From assembly GCA_023653625.1 (NCBI GenBank), contig CM042896.1:13992501-14056500 (forward strand): a DNA stretch of 64,000 nt, read 5' to 3'. The notes beneath the pieces are model-generated. The model was given only the letters and a program-made list of their open reading frames with translations. It searched no databases and was not told where the DNA came from. Both the position numbers and the translations under genes were made by a program. This document shows positions 50,538 through 62,305 of this stretch, one piece after another (the stretch's first letter is position 1; every line of letters starts with the position of its first letter). Source of the stretch: Triadica sebifera (taxonomy: Eukaryota > Streptophyta > Magnoliopsida > Malpighiales > Euphorbiaceae).

Positions 50538-52126
50538 TGTATTGCCCGTAATTAGGACCTATAAGTTATGTTCTTTGTTAGTGAGAGTTAGAAGTTAAGC
50601 AAAATTTTAGAAGTTTTAGAAGTTTAAGAGTTGCTAAAATATATTATTTCATGCCCGTGATAATGGGTGTCATAACTATGAATATCGGGTTTTAGTTAGC
50701 AGCTATAATAGGGTTCTTCATGACTGTAAAGAGTTTTTTCACGATAGTGAAAGAAAGGTTCACGCCCATAAAAGATAAGTCACGATCATGAAGCCTAGGC
50801 AGGTAGAGCAGGTGAGACAGTCACATTTTTCTTTCTGTTATTCCTTTAAATCCGCTCCTATACCCCTATAACTGACCTAACACACCACATTAACATATCC
50901 TTTACCATCAGAAATGATTTCCACCATTGTTGAAGCTTTGAGGGTTAAGTTTTGTGAGGTTAAAGTGAGAGAGAGAAATAAGAGGAGAGTTGTGAGCTTG
51001 TGTATATGAGAGCTAGGTTTTGAAGATTTCTAGGTCTTAGTTGGATTCTGAAAGCTAAGAAAATGTTTTTCCTTCTTGCTAGGATCTAGAGGTATAGTTG
51101 GAAATCTATCTCAAGGGAGAGGACAAGCTTGAAGGGCTAGAGTCTTGGCTCACTCCATCCTAGGTATAAGATTTGTACATAACAACACTTAAGGTAATTA
51201 TTTTATGTTTCTGCGTTATTTGCTTTAAATACACGATGTAAATTATCAATGAGTAGTTAAATGATAAAATGTGGGGTTGATATACATGATATAAATTTTT
51301 ATGAACATGGTTAGATTGAGATATTTAATAAGTAATTCTAGTTAATATTGATGGTTAGGAAGTATATGTTTGTGATAGATAGCTAAAATGCATGTTGGAA
51401 TGTTGATAGAGTGGTTGAAATTTTTCAACCGTAGAGAATATTGCATGTGAGAATGACATGAAGTTGATATATTATGTTTTTTGGAAATTATCCAGCTTTA
51501 TGGTCGTGAACTGGTTGTTCACGGGTGTGAAGGTCGTGTTGATGGTTGTTGATGAAATAAACTCTATCATAAACTGTTTCACGGGTTGATTTATAACTTA
51601 GATTTATGTTCGTGAAGAGATGATCATGGTTGTGAACTCTATCATTGAATCATAGTTTAGTTCATAGGTAAACTACTCGTGAAGGATTTATTCACGGTTG
51701 TGAAAGATTGTTCACCGGCATGAAGTTGTTTATGTTGAAAACCTGTATGTTTGCTTATGAATCAAGATTTATTCATTGTGAGGTGGTAGGCCTCGGTCGT
51801 ATGTTTATAACATGATATGGAAATGCATATTATGGAAATGATTGCGGGAATCATGGTATATTTGTAAAATATGGAAAACGGATAATATGGAAACATATGT
51901 GGTACGTGTTATGAAATTGTAAGTCCAATACTCTAACTAGAACTAGAGTTAGGATATATGACATGCCATTAAAGGGGGAGATCGGTACAGAGTGACATAT
52001 ATTGGTCACGATTGAGATATTTTGAAGATTAACGAGATGTTTTGAAGGCTGAGAGCTAGCCAGGTAGGCTTCCCTGATGGATGTTTTGTGCTCTTATTTT
52101 TTCTTTGGTTGATTTATGTTGAGACA

Positions 52127-52270
52127 TTTGAAGGCCCAGATGTAAGTAATGAGAGCTTTTTCGGTGGGTTATATTTGAAGGCCCAAAGGTAAGCAATGAT
52201 ATCTTCCTCGGTGGGTTATATTTAAAGGCCCAGAGGTAAGCAATGAGAGATTCCTTGGTGGGTTATATTT
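52127..52270 (+). repeat. Three ~48-bp tandem repeats in Gypsy-3 LTR
   Basis: The unit, about TTTGAAGGCCCAGAGGTAAG followed by CAATGAGAGCTTCCTCGGTGGGTTATA, is repeated three times. The 3' LTR carries the same triplet at about 59588-59735. It lies at the same relative place as the triple hairpin repeat of Gypsy-1. Confidence 0.88.
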
Positions 52271-52568
52271 GGCTCTAGTGAGAGCCGTAGAATACCTGTA
52301 TCCATTTTACTATAGTTATGAGTAAGGTGGGAAAAGGTAAGATAATTAATTGCTTTATATGTGGTATACACTTGTATGATACTGGGTGATTGTTTGATAT
52401 ACCATGTTCCTATTGTTCATTATATATATGAGATCCTTATGGTATGTCATACAGCATGCAAGCTAGTGTATGTGTAGACTTCGAGGTAAGTCGATATAGT
52501 AGCTCAGTGAGTATATCATACATATATATGTGTGTGTGTGTGTGTGTGTGCTTGTATCTTGTTATGTA

Positions 52569-52593
52569 CCACTAGGCATGAGTTGCTTAGTGT
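52569..52593 (+). other. Conserved LTR stem-loop in Gypsy-3
   Basis: CCACTAGGCATGAGTTGCTTAGTGT pairs CACTAgGCA with tTGCTTAGTG. Its counterpart in the 3' LTR is at 60086-60110, more diverged. It lies about 420 bp before the LTR end, as in Gypsy-1 and Gypsy-2. Confidence 0.5.
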
Positions 52594-52994
52594 GTGGGCT
52601 TCTCATGCGTAGGTTTAGAGTTAAGGGGAGGATCAATAGTAGAGGAGGCCCAGTGATTGGAGCCTTGGATATACAATTGGGGCGGGTGATACACGGTTGT
52701 ACTTTTTAATTGTTTTGTGGGTTGGGTAGTTACAGTGTTACATGTTGTATTTCATAGACATGTAGTTTTATAACTACTCATTTTGTATAAATGTTGGGCT
52801 AGTGCTGCCCGTTTGATTTATGTATTTAACTTTATTTTTATTCAAGCTTTTAATGATGTTTTATTTTATTTAAGTCATCATGGTCATGATGCATGAAATT
52901 TTTAAATTTGTGACATTTTAACTCATGTGCATCATAACATCTTTTAGTATATTTGAGATTATTCTTAATTATATCGAAGGGTGTTTATATTTAG

Positions 52995-53005
52995 TGGTAT
53001 CAAAG
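52995..53005 (+). other. Gypsy-3 primer-binding site
   Basis: TGGTATCAAAG follows the LTR after a TTTAG spacer identical to that of Gypsy-1. Confidence 0.88.
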
Positions 53006-53067
53006 TCTAGGTTTAGGCAGTTCTAAACCTAGGTGGGATGAATGTATCACATGTGTGAGTATTATCA

Positions 53068-53625
53068 TGTATGACTATGATGTGGTCTATTCTCTATCAA
53101 TGTGTAGGCTAAAGAGTGAGTATAGAGATCAAATCGCATGATGCAGTCGAGAGTAACAGTCTTCCAAATATAGAGGCTCATAATCAACCAAGCCAAGCTA
53201 ATATGCAAGGACTGACTGGCGCACCTCCTTTACTGCAACTGATGACTGGTCAAATGGATCAGGCATATGATCCTCTGATGCAGAATCTTGTTGCTATGCT
53301 ACAACAGTTGGCACAGGCTACATCATCGCCACCTCCACCATTATCAATCTTGTATGACTATGATGTGGGCTATTCTCTGTCTATGTGTAGGCTAAATAGC
53401 GAATAGGAAGATTGAATCGCATGGTGCAGTTGAGAGTAACAGTCCTCCAAATATAGAAGCTCAGAATTAGCCTAGCCAAGCTAGTGTGCAAGGGCCGACT
53501 AACGCACCTCCTTTACAGGGGCTAATGACTGGTCAAACGGATTAGGCATATGATCTTCTAATGCAGAATCTTGTTGCTTTACTACAACGGTTGGCATAGG
53601 CTATGTCACGGCCACCTCTTCCATT
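53068..53625 (+). repeat. ~280-bp tandem duplication over Gypsy-3 leader and gag start
   Basis: Unit 1 (53068-53350) and unit 2 (53351-53625) both begin GTATGACTATGATGTGG and run through the gag N-terminal codons (MQNLVAMLQQL-like). Unit 2 carries additional stops. The duplicate doubles the N-terminal gag segment. Confidence 0.9.
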
Positions 53626-54500
53626 GCTGCCACCCCCACCACCTCCTCAGTCACCACCGAGACGTAAGCTTCAGATTGACATGTTGAGGAATTATGGAGC
53701 TACGGGCTTCACAAGCAATATTGAGGATGATCTGACAGTTGTTGAGTTCTGGTTAGAGAGGATTGAGAAGGTCCACAAGGCTAGGTATGTTGTTTCACTT
53801 CTCTAAGAGCATGCCTATGATTGATGGAAGTCGGTTCTGCACAAGCCGAAGATTTCAAAGTCGATTACCTGAGATTTCTTTACCATTGAGTTCAAAAAAA
53901 ATATATGCCGAGGGCATATACAAATGAGAAGAAACGAGAGTTTATGAACTTGTGACATGAAAATATGATAGTGACCATATATAAGAGAGAGTTTACTCGG
54001 TTAAATAGGTATATGACCGATATCATTGGGGATGAAGCAGAATAGTGTCGCTGATTTATGAACGACCTGAGAGATGAGATTGGGTTCCATGTGATCTCAG
54101 TATGAAGACTTCACAAAATTGGTATCTTTTTTTATTACAATAGAGAAGAGGGTAAAGATGAAGAGAGTGGAGGAGTCGTACAAGAGAGATTTTGGAGGGT
54201 TAGCTTACAGTGCCACACAGACATTTAGCAAGAAGGCTCGCACCAGTTATGGGGTCTTCTAGTCTAGAGGATAGGGTCAGGGTCGAGGAAAGTCAGGGTA
54301 CACTAGACAGGCACCATCATCAAGAACAATTCCTATTACTGCTAGTAGTCAACCCCATATGCGAAGAAAGGCAGCGTTAAAGTGTGCATCATGTGGAAGG
54401 ATCTATAGAGGAGAGTGTTGGGGATGCATCAGGTCTTACTACAGATGTGTATCTCAAGACCATTATAGGAGAGACTGTCATTTACAGATATTTTAGGCTC
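53107..54500 (+). pseudogene. Gypsy-3 gag remnant
   Basis: After the duplicated N-terminus, a Pro-rich linker (53603-53665) leads to capsid blocks (YGATGF, VVEFWLERIEKVH, EHAYD*WKSV) with frequent stops. A degraded zinc-knuckle region at about 54380-54495 follows (CASCGRIYRGECW, then CVSQDHYRRDC). Not translatable. Confidence 0.82.
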
Positions 54501-54577
54501 CCACTCAGACTCGGAGTTTAGTTCCAACACAGATCAGGGGATAGGGACAAGCGAATTCAAGTAGAGGTGGATCTAGA

Positions 54578-55040
54578 TTGGTCATATCAGAGATAATGAA
54601 CAAGTTAGGACGTACTAGGGCACCAATGAAGGCCTATGCTATGAAGGCCAAAGAGGATCTAAGTGCATCAGATGTGGTTATTAATACATTTCTTTTTTTT
54701 TACTCAATTTTAATTGCCTTGATAGATCCAAGCTCCATGCATTCTTATATATGTACCACATAACTGAGCGGTATAACATGTTAGTAGAGAGATTAGATTA
54801 TGAGATTGAGGTGACTAGCCTTTTGGGGCATAACATAGTGGTAAATTAGGTGTATAAAATTTTTTTGATTATGGTTCAAGGGAAAGAGTTCACATCAGAT
54901 TTGATTGAGTTGCCCTTTATGAGTATGATGCTATCTTGGGTATGGATTGACTCTCTCAACAGGGGTGTAGTAGTGGACTGCAGAATGAAGATAGCTGAGT
55001 TGAGAATGTTGGAAGATGAGATTGTAGTTGTTTAGGGGAG
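54578..55040 (+). pseudogene. Gypsy-3 protease remnant
   Basis: The protease region contains MKAYAMKAKEDLSASDVV and ALIDPSSMHSYICTT, where the usual DSGSTHS has become DPSSMHS and loses the D-S-G triad. The GKEFTSDLIELPF block and a broken VWIDSL (GMDWL-type) follow. Confidence 0.82.
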
Positions 55041-55055
55041 AGATCTTCACAACAA

Positions 55056-56520
55056 ACGAGGATCATCTCTATGATGAAAGCACAAAAGATTACCTGAAAA
55101 GGGTGTGAAGCCTATTTGACTCATGTGATTGATAGTAAGAGGGAGAGCCCAAATCTTAGGGATATTCTGACAGTGAAAATGTTTCCAAATTTGTTTCTAG
55201 ATGAGTTACTAGGGCTACCTCTAGAAAGAGATATAGAGTTCTCAATTGAGCTTATTTCAGGTACAACTTCTATATCAGCTGCACCATACCATATGGCTCC
55301 ATCAGAAATGAAAGGGTTAAAGGCACAATTATATGAACTGTTAGATAAGGGCTTCATCAAACCAAGTGTATCTCCATGGGGTGCACCAGTGTTGTTCGTT
55401 AAGAAGAAAGATGGGCCTATAAGGTTATGTATAGACTATAGGCAATTGAACAGGGTGATCGTTAAGAATAGGTATCCATTACCATGGATTGATGATCTCT
55501 TCGATCATTTGAGAGGTGCATGGGTGTTTTCTAAGATTGATTTGAGATCAAGATACTATCAGTTAAGAATCAAGACTGGTGATGTAGAAAAGACTGCTTT
55601 TCGAACCAGATATGATCATTATGAGTTTTTGGTTATGCCCTTTGGGATGACCAACGCCTCAACGATCTTCATAGATCTAATGAATATGATCTTCAGACCA
55701 TTTTTGGATCAATTTATCATGGTGTTCATAGACAACATCTTGGTGTATTCAAGAAATAAGAATGAGCATAAGTAACATTTGAGAACAGTTTTGCAGACTC
55801 TTATAAAGCAGAATCTATATGCTAAGCTATCTAAGTGTGAGTTTTGGTTAGATGAGATTTTCTTTCTCAGGCATGTGATATCGACTAATGGGATTAGAAT
55901 GGATCTAGGCAAGATCAAGGCAATTTTGGATTGGAAACCCTATAGAATGTGACTAAAATCAGGAGTTTTCTCAACTTAGCAGGATACTACAGAAGGTTCA
56001 TCAAGGGGTTTTCTATGATTGCTTCTCCGTTAACTAGGTTATTGTGGAAGGATGTGAAGTTCAAATGGATAGACAAGTGCCAAAATAGTTTTGATGAGCT
56101 TAAAAGTCTTTTGACAGAAGCTACAGTGTTGACACAACCGACTCCGAACAAGGAATATGTTATTTACAGTAATGCATCACACAACGGGTTAGGTTGCATG
56201 TTAATGTTAGAAGGAAACGTTGTCGCCTATGCCTCTAGATAGTTAAACCCTCATGAGAAGAACTACCCGATGCACTGTATAGAATTGGTAGCCATTATCT
56301 TTGCATTGAAGATATGACATCATTATCTATATGGAGAGAAGTGTTACATCTACACTGATCACAAGAGTTTGAAGTATCTTCCTACACAGCGGGATTTGAA
56401 TTTGAGGTATAGAAGATGGTTATAGTTGATAAAGAATTACGACTGTGTGATTGATTATCATCCAGGAAAGATCAACGTGGGGGCAGATGTGCTCAGTAGA
56501 AAAACTCTGGCAGAGTTGCA
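55056..56520 (+). pseudogene. Gypsy-3 reverse transcriptase-RNase H
   Basis: Open from 55116 to 55775. It has FVKKKDGPIRLCIDYRQLN, FSKIDLRSRYYQ, TAFRTRYDHYEFLVMPFGMT and a catalytic block FIDNILVYS in which the second Asp is Asn. A frameshift near 55945 is followed by AGYYRRFIKGFSMIASPLTRL. RNase H (YSNASHNG, YTDHKSLKY, ADVLSRK) has lost its first Asp and contains stops. Inactive. Confidence 0.9.
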
Positions 56521-57300
56521 CATCTGACCAACCTTAGGTCAAGAGATTAGAGAAGTAAAAAAACCTTAGGTCAAGAGAAAAACTCTGGCAGAGTTGCACA
56601 TCTGACCAACGCGGGATTTGAATTGGTCATTTTGGTTTCCAAGGGGGAGAGGCCGGGTTTTTTAGTCGAGCTAGATGGTAGTTTACATTACTAGGGTAGG
56701 TTATGTGCACCAAATATCTAAGAGTTAAGACAAAGGATTATGAAAGATACCCATAAGATGAGATTTGCAATGCACCCAGGAAGTAACAAGATATATCAGA
56801 ACTTGAAAATAGTGTATTGGTGGTCAGGGATGAAGAAAGACATCACAGAGTTCACGACTAGATGTCTTACATGCCAACAGGTAAAAGCTGAACATCAGGT
56901 ACCTTTAAGTTTATTACAGCCAATCACGATTCTAGAATGGAGATGAGAGCGAATCACTATGGATTTTGTGATTAGATTGTCATTGATGTCAAGGAAGTAT
57001 GATGTTGTATGGGTGATCGTGGATAGGTTAACGAAGTTGGCTCACTTCTTATCTATTCAGAGAGATTATCCTTTGAATTGGTTGGCAGAATTGTACATAA
57101 ATGAGATAGTGCGTCTTCATGGAGTTCCAGTTTTCATCATTTCAGATCAAGATCCACGATTCACATCTCAGTTTTACAGTAGTCTACAACGAGCTTTAGA
57201 TGCCAAGCTCAACTTTAGCACGACTTTCTATCTCTAGATAGATGGTCAGTCAAAGAGAGTTATTCAGATCTTAAAAGACATGATGAGGTGTTGTGTGATC
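56521..57300 (+). pseudogene. Gypsy-3 integrase zinc finger and catalytic core
   Basis: After a small scrambled duplication (56499-56610) the HHCC region reads DTHKMRFAMHPG and CLTCQQVKAEHQ. The core has ITMDFVIRLSL (first D), IISDQDPRFTSQFY (second D), then DGQSKRVIQILKDMMR, where the expected glutamate in Q(T/S)ER is Lys. Stops occur near 56945 and 57237. Confidence 0.87.
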
Positions 57301-57985
57301 GAGTTTAAATAAAGTTAGGATAAATATCTACCGTTAATGGAGTTTGCCTACAACAACAATTATCAGTCCAGTATTCAGATGGCTCCATATAAGGTAATTT
57401 ATGGTAGAAAGTGTCAGACACCATTGTGTTAGGCCAAACTTAGTGAGAGAAAGTTAGTGGGACCATATTTGGTGCAAAAGACATAAAAAAGTGAAGATCA
57501 TTAGAGATCAACTAAAAGCAGCTTCTGACAGATAGAAATCCTATGCGGATCTCAAGAGAAATGATGTGGAGTACTTAGTGGAAGACAAGGTGTTTCTCAA
57601 GATATCTCTGTGGAAGAAGGTTCTCAGATATTGGAAAAAGGCAAGATAAGATGTAGATTCATCAGACCTTATGAGATTTTAGAGAGAATTAGACTAGTTG
57701 CGTACAGACTCCCCTTGCCACCAGAATTAAGTAGGATACACAATGTCTTCCATGTACCAATATTGAAAAGGTATCGGTCAGATCATTCTCATATCATCAT
57801 AGCTAAGAGCATAGAGTTGAGACCAAACTTGACTTATGAAGAAGAACAAGTCAAGATCTTATCTCGTGAAGTAAAGGAGCTCAAGAACAAGCGAGGTTCG
57901 TTAGTGAAAGTTTTATGGAGGAGCCATAGCATTGAAGAAGCGACTTGGGAAAACGAGAAAGTGATGAGGGCACAATACCTTTAGT
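57301..57985 (+). pseudogene. Gypsy-3 integrase C-terminus and chromodomain
   Basis: It contains a broken GPY/F-type segment (IRCRFIRPYEILERI, YRLPLPPELSRIHNVFHVPIL), then the chromodomain LTYEEEQVKILSREVKELKN and LVKVLWRSHSIEEATWENE. This is the segment whose upstream part is missing in Gypsy-1. Chromodomains of this kind target insertion to heterochromatin. Confidence 0.87.
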
Positions 57986-58027
57986 TGCTTCGAGATGTCA
58001 TGATAGGTAATTTTGGGGAAAAAATAT

Positions 58028-58043
58028 CCTAAGGGGGGAGATA
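58028..58043 (+). other. Gypsy-3 polypurine tract
   Basis: CCTAAGGGGGGAGATA abuts the TG start of the 3' LTR. Confidence 0.9.
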
Positions 58044-59984
58044 TGTAATGCCCGTAATTAGGGCCTATAAGTTATATTCTCAGTTAGTGAGAGTTGAGGA
58101 TTAAGCGAAGTTTTGGAAATTTGAGAGTTGCTGAAATCTATTGTTTCATACCCATGACAATGAGTGTCATGACTGTAAATATTGGGTTTTAGTTAGCAGC
58201 TGTGATAAGGTTATTCACGACCGTGAAGGAGAGGTTCACAGTTGTGAAAGATGAGTCACGGTTGTGAAACCTGGGCAGGTAAGGCAAGTGAGGCAGTCAC
58301 ATTTTCCTTCATGTCATTCCTTTAAATTCATTCCCATACCCTTATAACTAACCTAACATGCCACATTAACATCTCCTTTACCATCAGAAATGATTTCCAT
58401 CATTGTTGAAGCTTTGAGGGTTAAGTTTTGTGAGGGTAAAGTGAGAGAGAGAAGTGAGAGGAGAGTTGTGAGTTTGTGTATGTGAGAGCTTGGTTTTGAA
58501 AATTTTTGGGTCTTAGTTGGGTTTTAGAAGCTAAGGAAATGTTTTTCCTTCTTGCTAGGATTTGGAGGTAAAGTTGGAAGTCCATCTTAAGGGAGAGGAT
58601 AAGCTTAAAGGGCTAGAGTCTTGGCTCACTTCATCTTAGGTGTAAGGTTTGTACATAACAACACTTAAGACAATTATTTTATATTTATGTGTTATTTGCT
58701 TTAAATGATCAATGAGTAGTTAAATGATAAAATCCGGGGTTGATATGCATGATGAAATTTTTATGAACATGGTTAGATTAAGATGTTTGATGAGTATTTC
58801 TAGTTAATATTGATGGTTATAAAGTATATGTTTGTGATAGATGGCTTAAATGTATGCTAAAATGTTGACAGGGTGGCTAATATTGGTTAATCATAAAGAA
58901 TATTGCATGTGAGAATGACATAAAATTGAGATGTTTTACTTTCTAGATATTTTTCCCAGCTTCACGGCCTTGAACTGGTTTTTCATAGGTGTGAAGGTCG
59001 TATTAATGATTGTTGATGAAATAGGCTCTATCATGGACTGTTTCATGGGTTGATTCATGAGTTAGATTCATGCCTATGAAGAGATGATCACAGCCATGAA
59101 GTCTGTCACTGAATCACGGTTTAGTTCACGGATAAACTGCCCGTGAAGGATTTATTCACGGTAGTGAAAGGTTGTTCACGGGCGTGAAGCCGTTTATGTT
59201 GAAAAACTTGTATGTTTGGTTATGAATCAAGATTTATTCGTTGTGAGGTGGTAGGCCTCAGTCTTATGCTTATAACATGATATGAAAATGCATGTTGTAG
59301 AAATGAATGTGGGAATCTTGGTATATTTGTAAAATATGGAAAACGGATAATATGGAAACATATATGGTACGTGTTGTGAAATTGCAAGCCCAATACTCTG
59401 ATTAGGGCTAGAGCTACAATATATGGCATACCATTAAGGGAGAAATCGGTACCAGGTGACATATATTGGTCATGATTGAAATATTTTGAAGATTAGCGAG
59501 ATGTTTTAAAGGCTCGGGGCCTAACTAGGTGGGCTTCCTTCGTAGCTGTTCTGTGTTATCATTTTTCTTTGGTTGACTTATGTTGAGACATTTAAAGGCC
59601 CAGAGGTAAGTAATGAGAACTTCCTCGGTGGGTTATATTTGAAGGCCTAGAGGTAAGCAATGAGAGTTTTCTCGGTGGGTTATATTTGAAGGCTTAGAGG
59701 TAAGTAATGAGAGCTTCCTCAATTGATTATATTTGGCCCTAGCGAGAGGTATAGAGTACCCGTATCCATTTTAGTCTAGTTATGAGTAAAGCGGACAAAT
59801 GTAAGATAATTAATTGGTTTATGTGTGGTATATACTTGTATGATACTGGGTGATTGTTTGTATACCATGTTCATAGTGTGCATTACATATATAAGATCCT
59901 TATGGTATGTCATGTAGTATGCGAGCTAGTGCATGTGCAGACTTTGAGGTAAGTCATTATAGTAGCTCAGTGAGTATATCATGC

Positions 59985-60057
<73 letters not shown>

Positions 60058-60505
60058 TATATGTGTGTTTGTATATTGTTATGTACCATTAGGCACGAGT
60101 TACTTAGTATATGAGCTTCCCATTCACAGGTTTAGAGCTGAAGGGAGAATCGATAGAGGAAGACGTCCGATGATCAGAGCCTTAGATATACACTTGGGGT
60201 GGGTGATACATGGTTGTACTTTTTGATTGTTTTGTGGGTTGGGTAGTTATGATGTTACATGCTGTATTTTAGAGACATGTAGTTTTATAACTACTCGTTT
60301 TGTATAAACGTTGGGCTACTGTTGCCCGTTTAATTTATATATTTAACTTTATTTTTATTCAAGATTTTCATCATATTTTATTTTATTTAAGTCATCATGG
60401 TCATAGTGTATGAAAGTTTTAAGTTTGTAACGTTTTAACTCATGTGCATCGTAGCATCTTTTAGTATAATTGAGATTATACTTAATTATATCGAAGTGTG
60501 TTACA
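58044..60505 (+). repeat. Gypsy-3 3' LTR
   Basis: TGTAATGCCCGTAATTAGGG to GTGTTACA. It carries palindrome clusters at 58145-58280 and 58975-59195, with sequence drift relative to the 5' copy, and a long (TA)n tract where the 5' LTR has (TG)n. Confidence 0.9.
59988..60054. repeat. (TA)n microsatellite in Gypsy-3 3' LTR
   Basis: About 33 TA units. Overlapping ORFs reading poly-IleTyr are artefacts. Confidence 0.97.
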
Positions 60506-60589
60506 ATCTTAGTTGATGAGCTATAATTAATTTGCTGTAATTTGTGCATTACAAGCAGTAGTAATTTGATTGCACTTGTAATTAACCTT
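60506..60589 (+). pseudogene. Gypsy-2 fragment between two insertions
   Basis: The ATCTT duplication followed by about 80 bp of host element. It has no readable domain. Its identity as Gypsy-2 rests on the target-site logic of Gypsy-3. Confidence 0.55.
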
Positions 60590-61759
60590 TGTTGCCCTGA
60601 TATTGAACCAAGAAGAGGGGTTGAATTGGATATTAAAAATTTTAACTTTTAAGTGCGGAAAGAAAAGTTGAGATGATTAGGGATAGAAAAATAAGACACA
60701 AAAATTTTTATAGAGGTTCGGGTGTTAACAAACCCTACTCCTCTCCTCAATCTCAATTGGGAGTTTCACTAATACTCTAAGTGTTACAATGGAGTTTTAC
60801 AAGCTCACTCCCAACTATGGTCATTCTAACAATGGATCACACCTAACCCACAAATCCCTTGTGTTTTAATGACTCACACAAATAACCAATTCCTTGTGTT
60901 TTAAAGGCTCACACAAATAACCCTTACAAGTGTTCTACTCTTAACCCCAAAATACCCAAACTCACTTGAGTAGATGATTACAGAGAGAAACACTTACAAA
61001 TCTTTAATGCTCAGAGAATGATGAGCAAAAAGATTTTCATAGAGAATAAATGTTTGTTTTGAAAGTATTAAATGCACAAATGGCTTACAACAAGATTTTG
61101 ATTCAAAGTATTAGTTATTCTCTTGTTCTGGATTCATAAATGACTTGCATTTATACTTCCATGGCGAATTATAGCCGTTTGATTGCATTTAATACGGAAA
61201 TAGACGTTGCACCAACTCTTATTTTTGCGCCTGACATGTTTCGATTTCCTCTTTCACGATCGTGATTATGGTTGTCATGGTTGTGACTGTTCTTCCAAGC
61301 CATGACTTGAGTGGTGACTTTGGCCATGAAGCATTCTGGAAGGATTTGAAGTGTTTGATCACGGGCGTGACATTATATCTTCACGGGTATGAACAATCTT
61401 CCTGGCCGCAGTCCTAGTGGTGACTCTGGCCGTGAAGTTCTCAGGAAGAATTTGTCATGTCTTTTCACGGGTGTGACTTTCTTTCATGGGCGTGACTGAT
61501 ATGATCATTCACGGTTGCTATCATTCTTCATGGCCGTGAACTTTAAATCTTGGATAGTTGGCGCTAAGCTTCATCACGGGCGTGAACATGCTATTTCTTC
61601 ATTTGTTTTTGTCTTTTTAAGATTAGTCTTCCATTCTCCATTTTTGTTATCATATTTCATACCTTGTTCAATAAACTTAGAAAACAAGTATGTTAAATAC
61701 ATTATTGCTATTTTATTTGTTATCATCAAAATGACGGAAATACCCCTTAAGGTTCAACA
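60590..61759 (-). repeat. SIRE LTR_D
   Basis: TGTTGCCCTGATATTGAACC to ...GGTTCAACA, 1170 bp. It is shorter than LTR_C chiefly because it has only two minisatellite units. Palindromes of the TCACGGGCGTGA type lie at 61255-61580. Confidence 0.88.
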
Positions 61760-61776
61760 ATCTCCCCCTTTTTGAC
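61760..61776 (-). other. SIRE polypurine tract
   Basis: On the minus strand GTCAAAAAGGGGGAGAT lies directly against the LTR start TGTTGAACC. A canonical position and composition for copia/SIRE. Confidence 0.92.
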
Positions 61777-61904
61777 GGTGACTAATAATCTAGCAATATG
61801 TGCTTTTGAGAAGTCTCCCTCTCAAAAGATGCTTTAGATAAAAAAAATACTGAAGTGCAAGAATTGTAAAGAATGATGAAGTGTAGCATCAAAATATGCT
61901 TCCT

Positions 61905-62085
61905 AGTTTTAAGTATATGCAAGTTATATGAAAGGTATATCCAATGTATACCAAAAGTTTTCCTTAAAACAAGTTATAGTTATACCAAGTATATTTAAGG
62001 TATATGTAGAGTATATCAAGTGCATATTCATTCATGTAAGGTATACGCAAAGTATACTTAAGGTATATTTAAGGTATATGAAGTT
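61905..62085. repeat. Degenerate AAGGTATAT repeats between PPT and extra ORF
   Basis: At least ten short phrases of the type AAGGTATAT / AAGTATA / TATACC in about 180 bp, in irregular spacing. Non-coding, although a short plus-strand ORF runs through it. Confidence 0.75.
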
Positions 62086-62305
62086 CATTTGCATACTTGC
62101 ATATTCATTTACTTAAACAATATATTGCTAGGTTCTTCCCCTTTTGTCATCAATAAAAAGAATAATAAAAAAATAAAACATAATGGAAAACAAAAGCAAA
62201 TATATTAATGTAGAAAAAAATACAAAAGTAATAGAAATTCTAAAAGGAAATGAAGTTCCTATAGCAAACAAGCTAGAAACAAAAATAATAAGGCTAACAT
62301 AAAGA

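Larger units (their letters stand above)
50538..52989 (+). repeat. Gypsy-3 5' LTR
   Basis: Starts TGTATTGCCCGTAATTAGG (TGTAATGCCC in the partner) and ends TTATA, where the partner has TTACA. Palindrome clusters lie at about 50650-50800 and 51500-51725. It has three ~48-bp repeats at 52127-52270 and a (TG)n run at 52529-52550. Confidence 0.88.
50538..60505 (+). mobile_element. Gypsy-3: complete-ended chromovirus
   Basis: LTR (50538-52989), PBS, gag, PR, RT, RNase H, integrase, chromodomain, PPT, LTR (58044-60505). The target-site duplication is a perfect ATCTT (50533-50537 and 60506-60510), interrupting the RNase H/integrase boundary of Gypsy-2. The domain order and chromodomain place it with Tekay/Del-like chromoviruses. 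Coding regions carry many stops, yet no large deletion was noticed. Its LTRs contain the TCACG/CGTGA palindromes otherwise seen in the SIRE-like copias. Confidence 0.9.

Noticed and set aside
59907..60226. ORFs with alternating Tyr-Ile
   Set aside because: They are produced by the (TA)n tract in the Gypsy-3 3' LTR.
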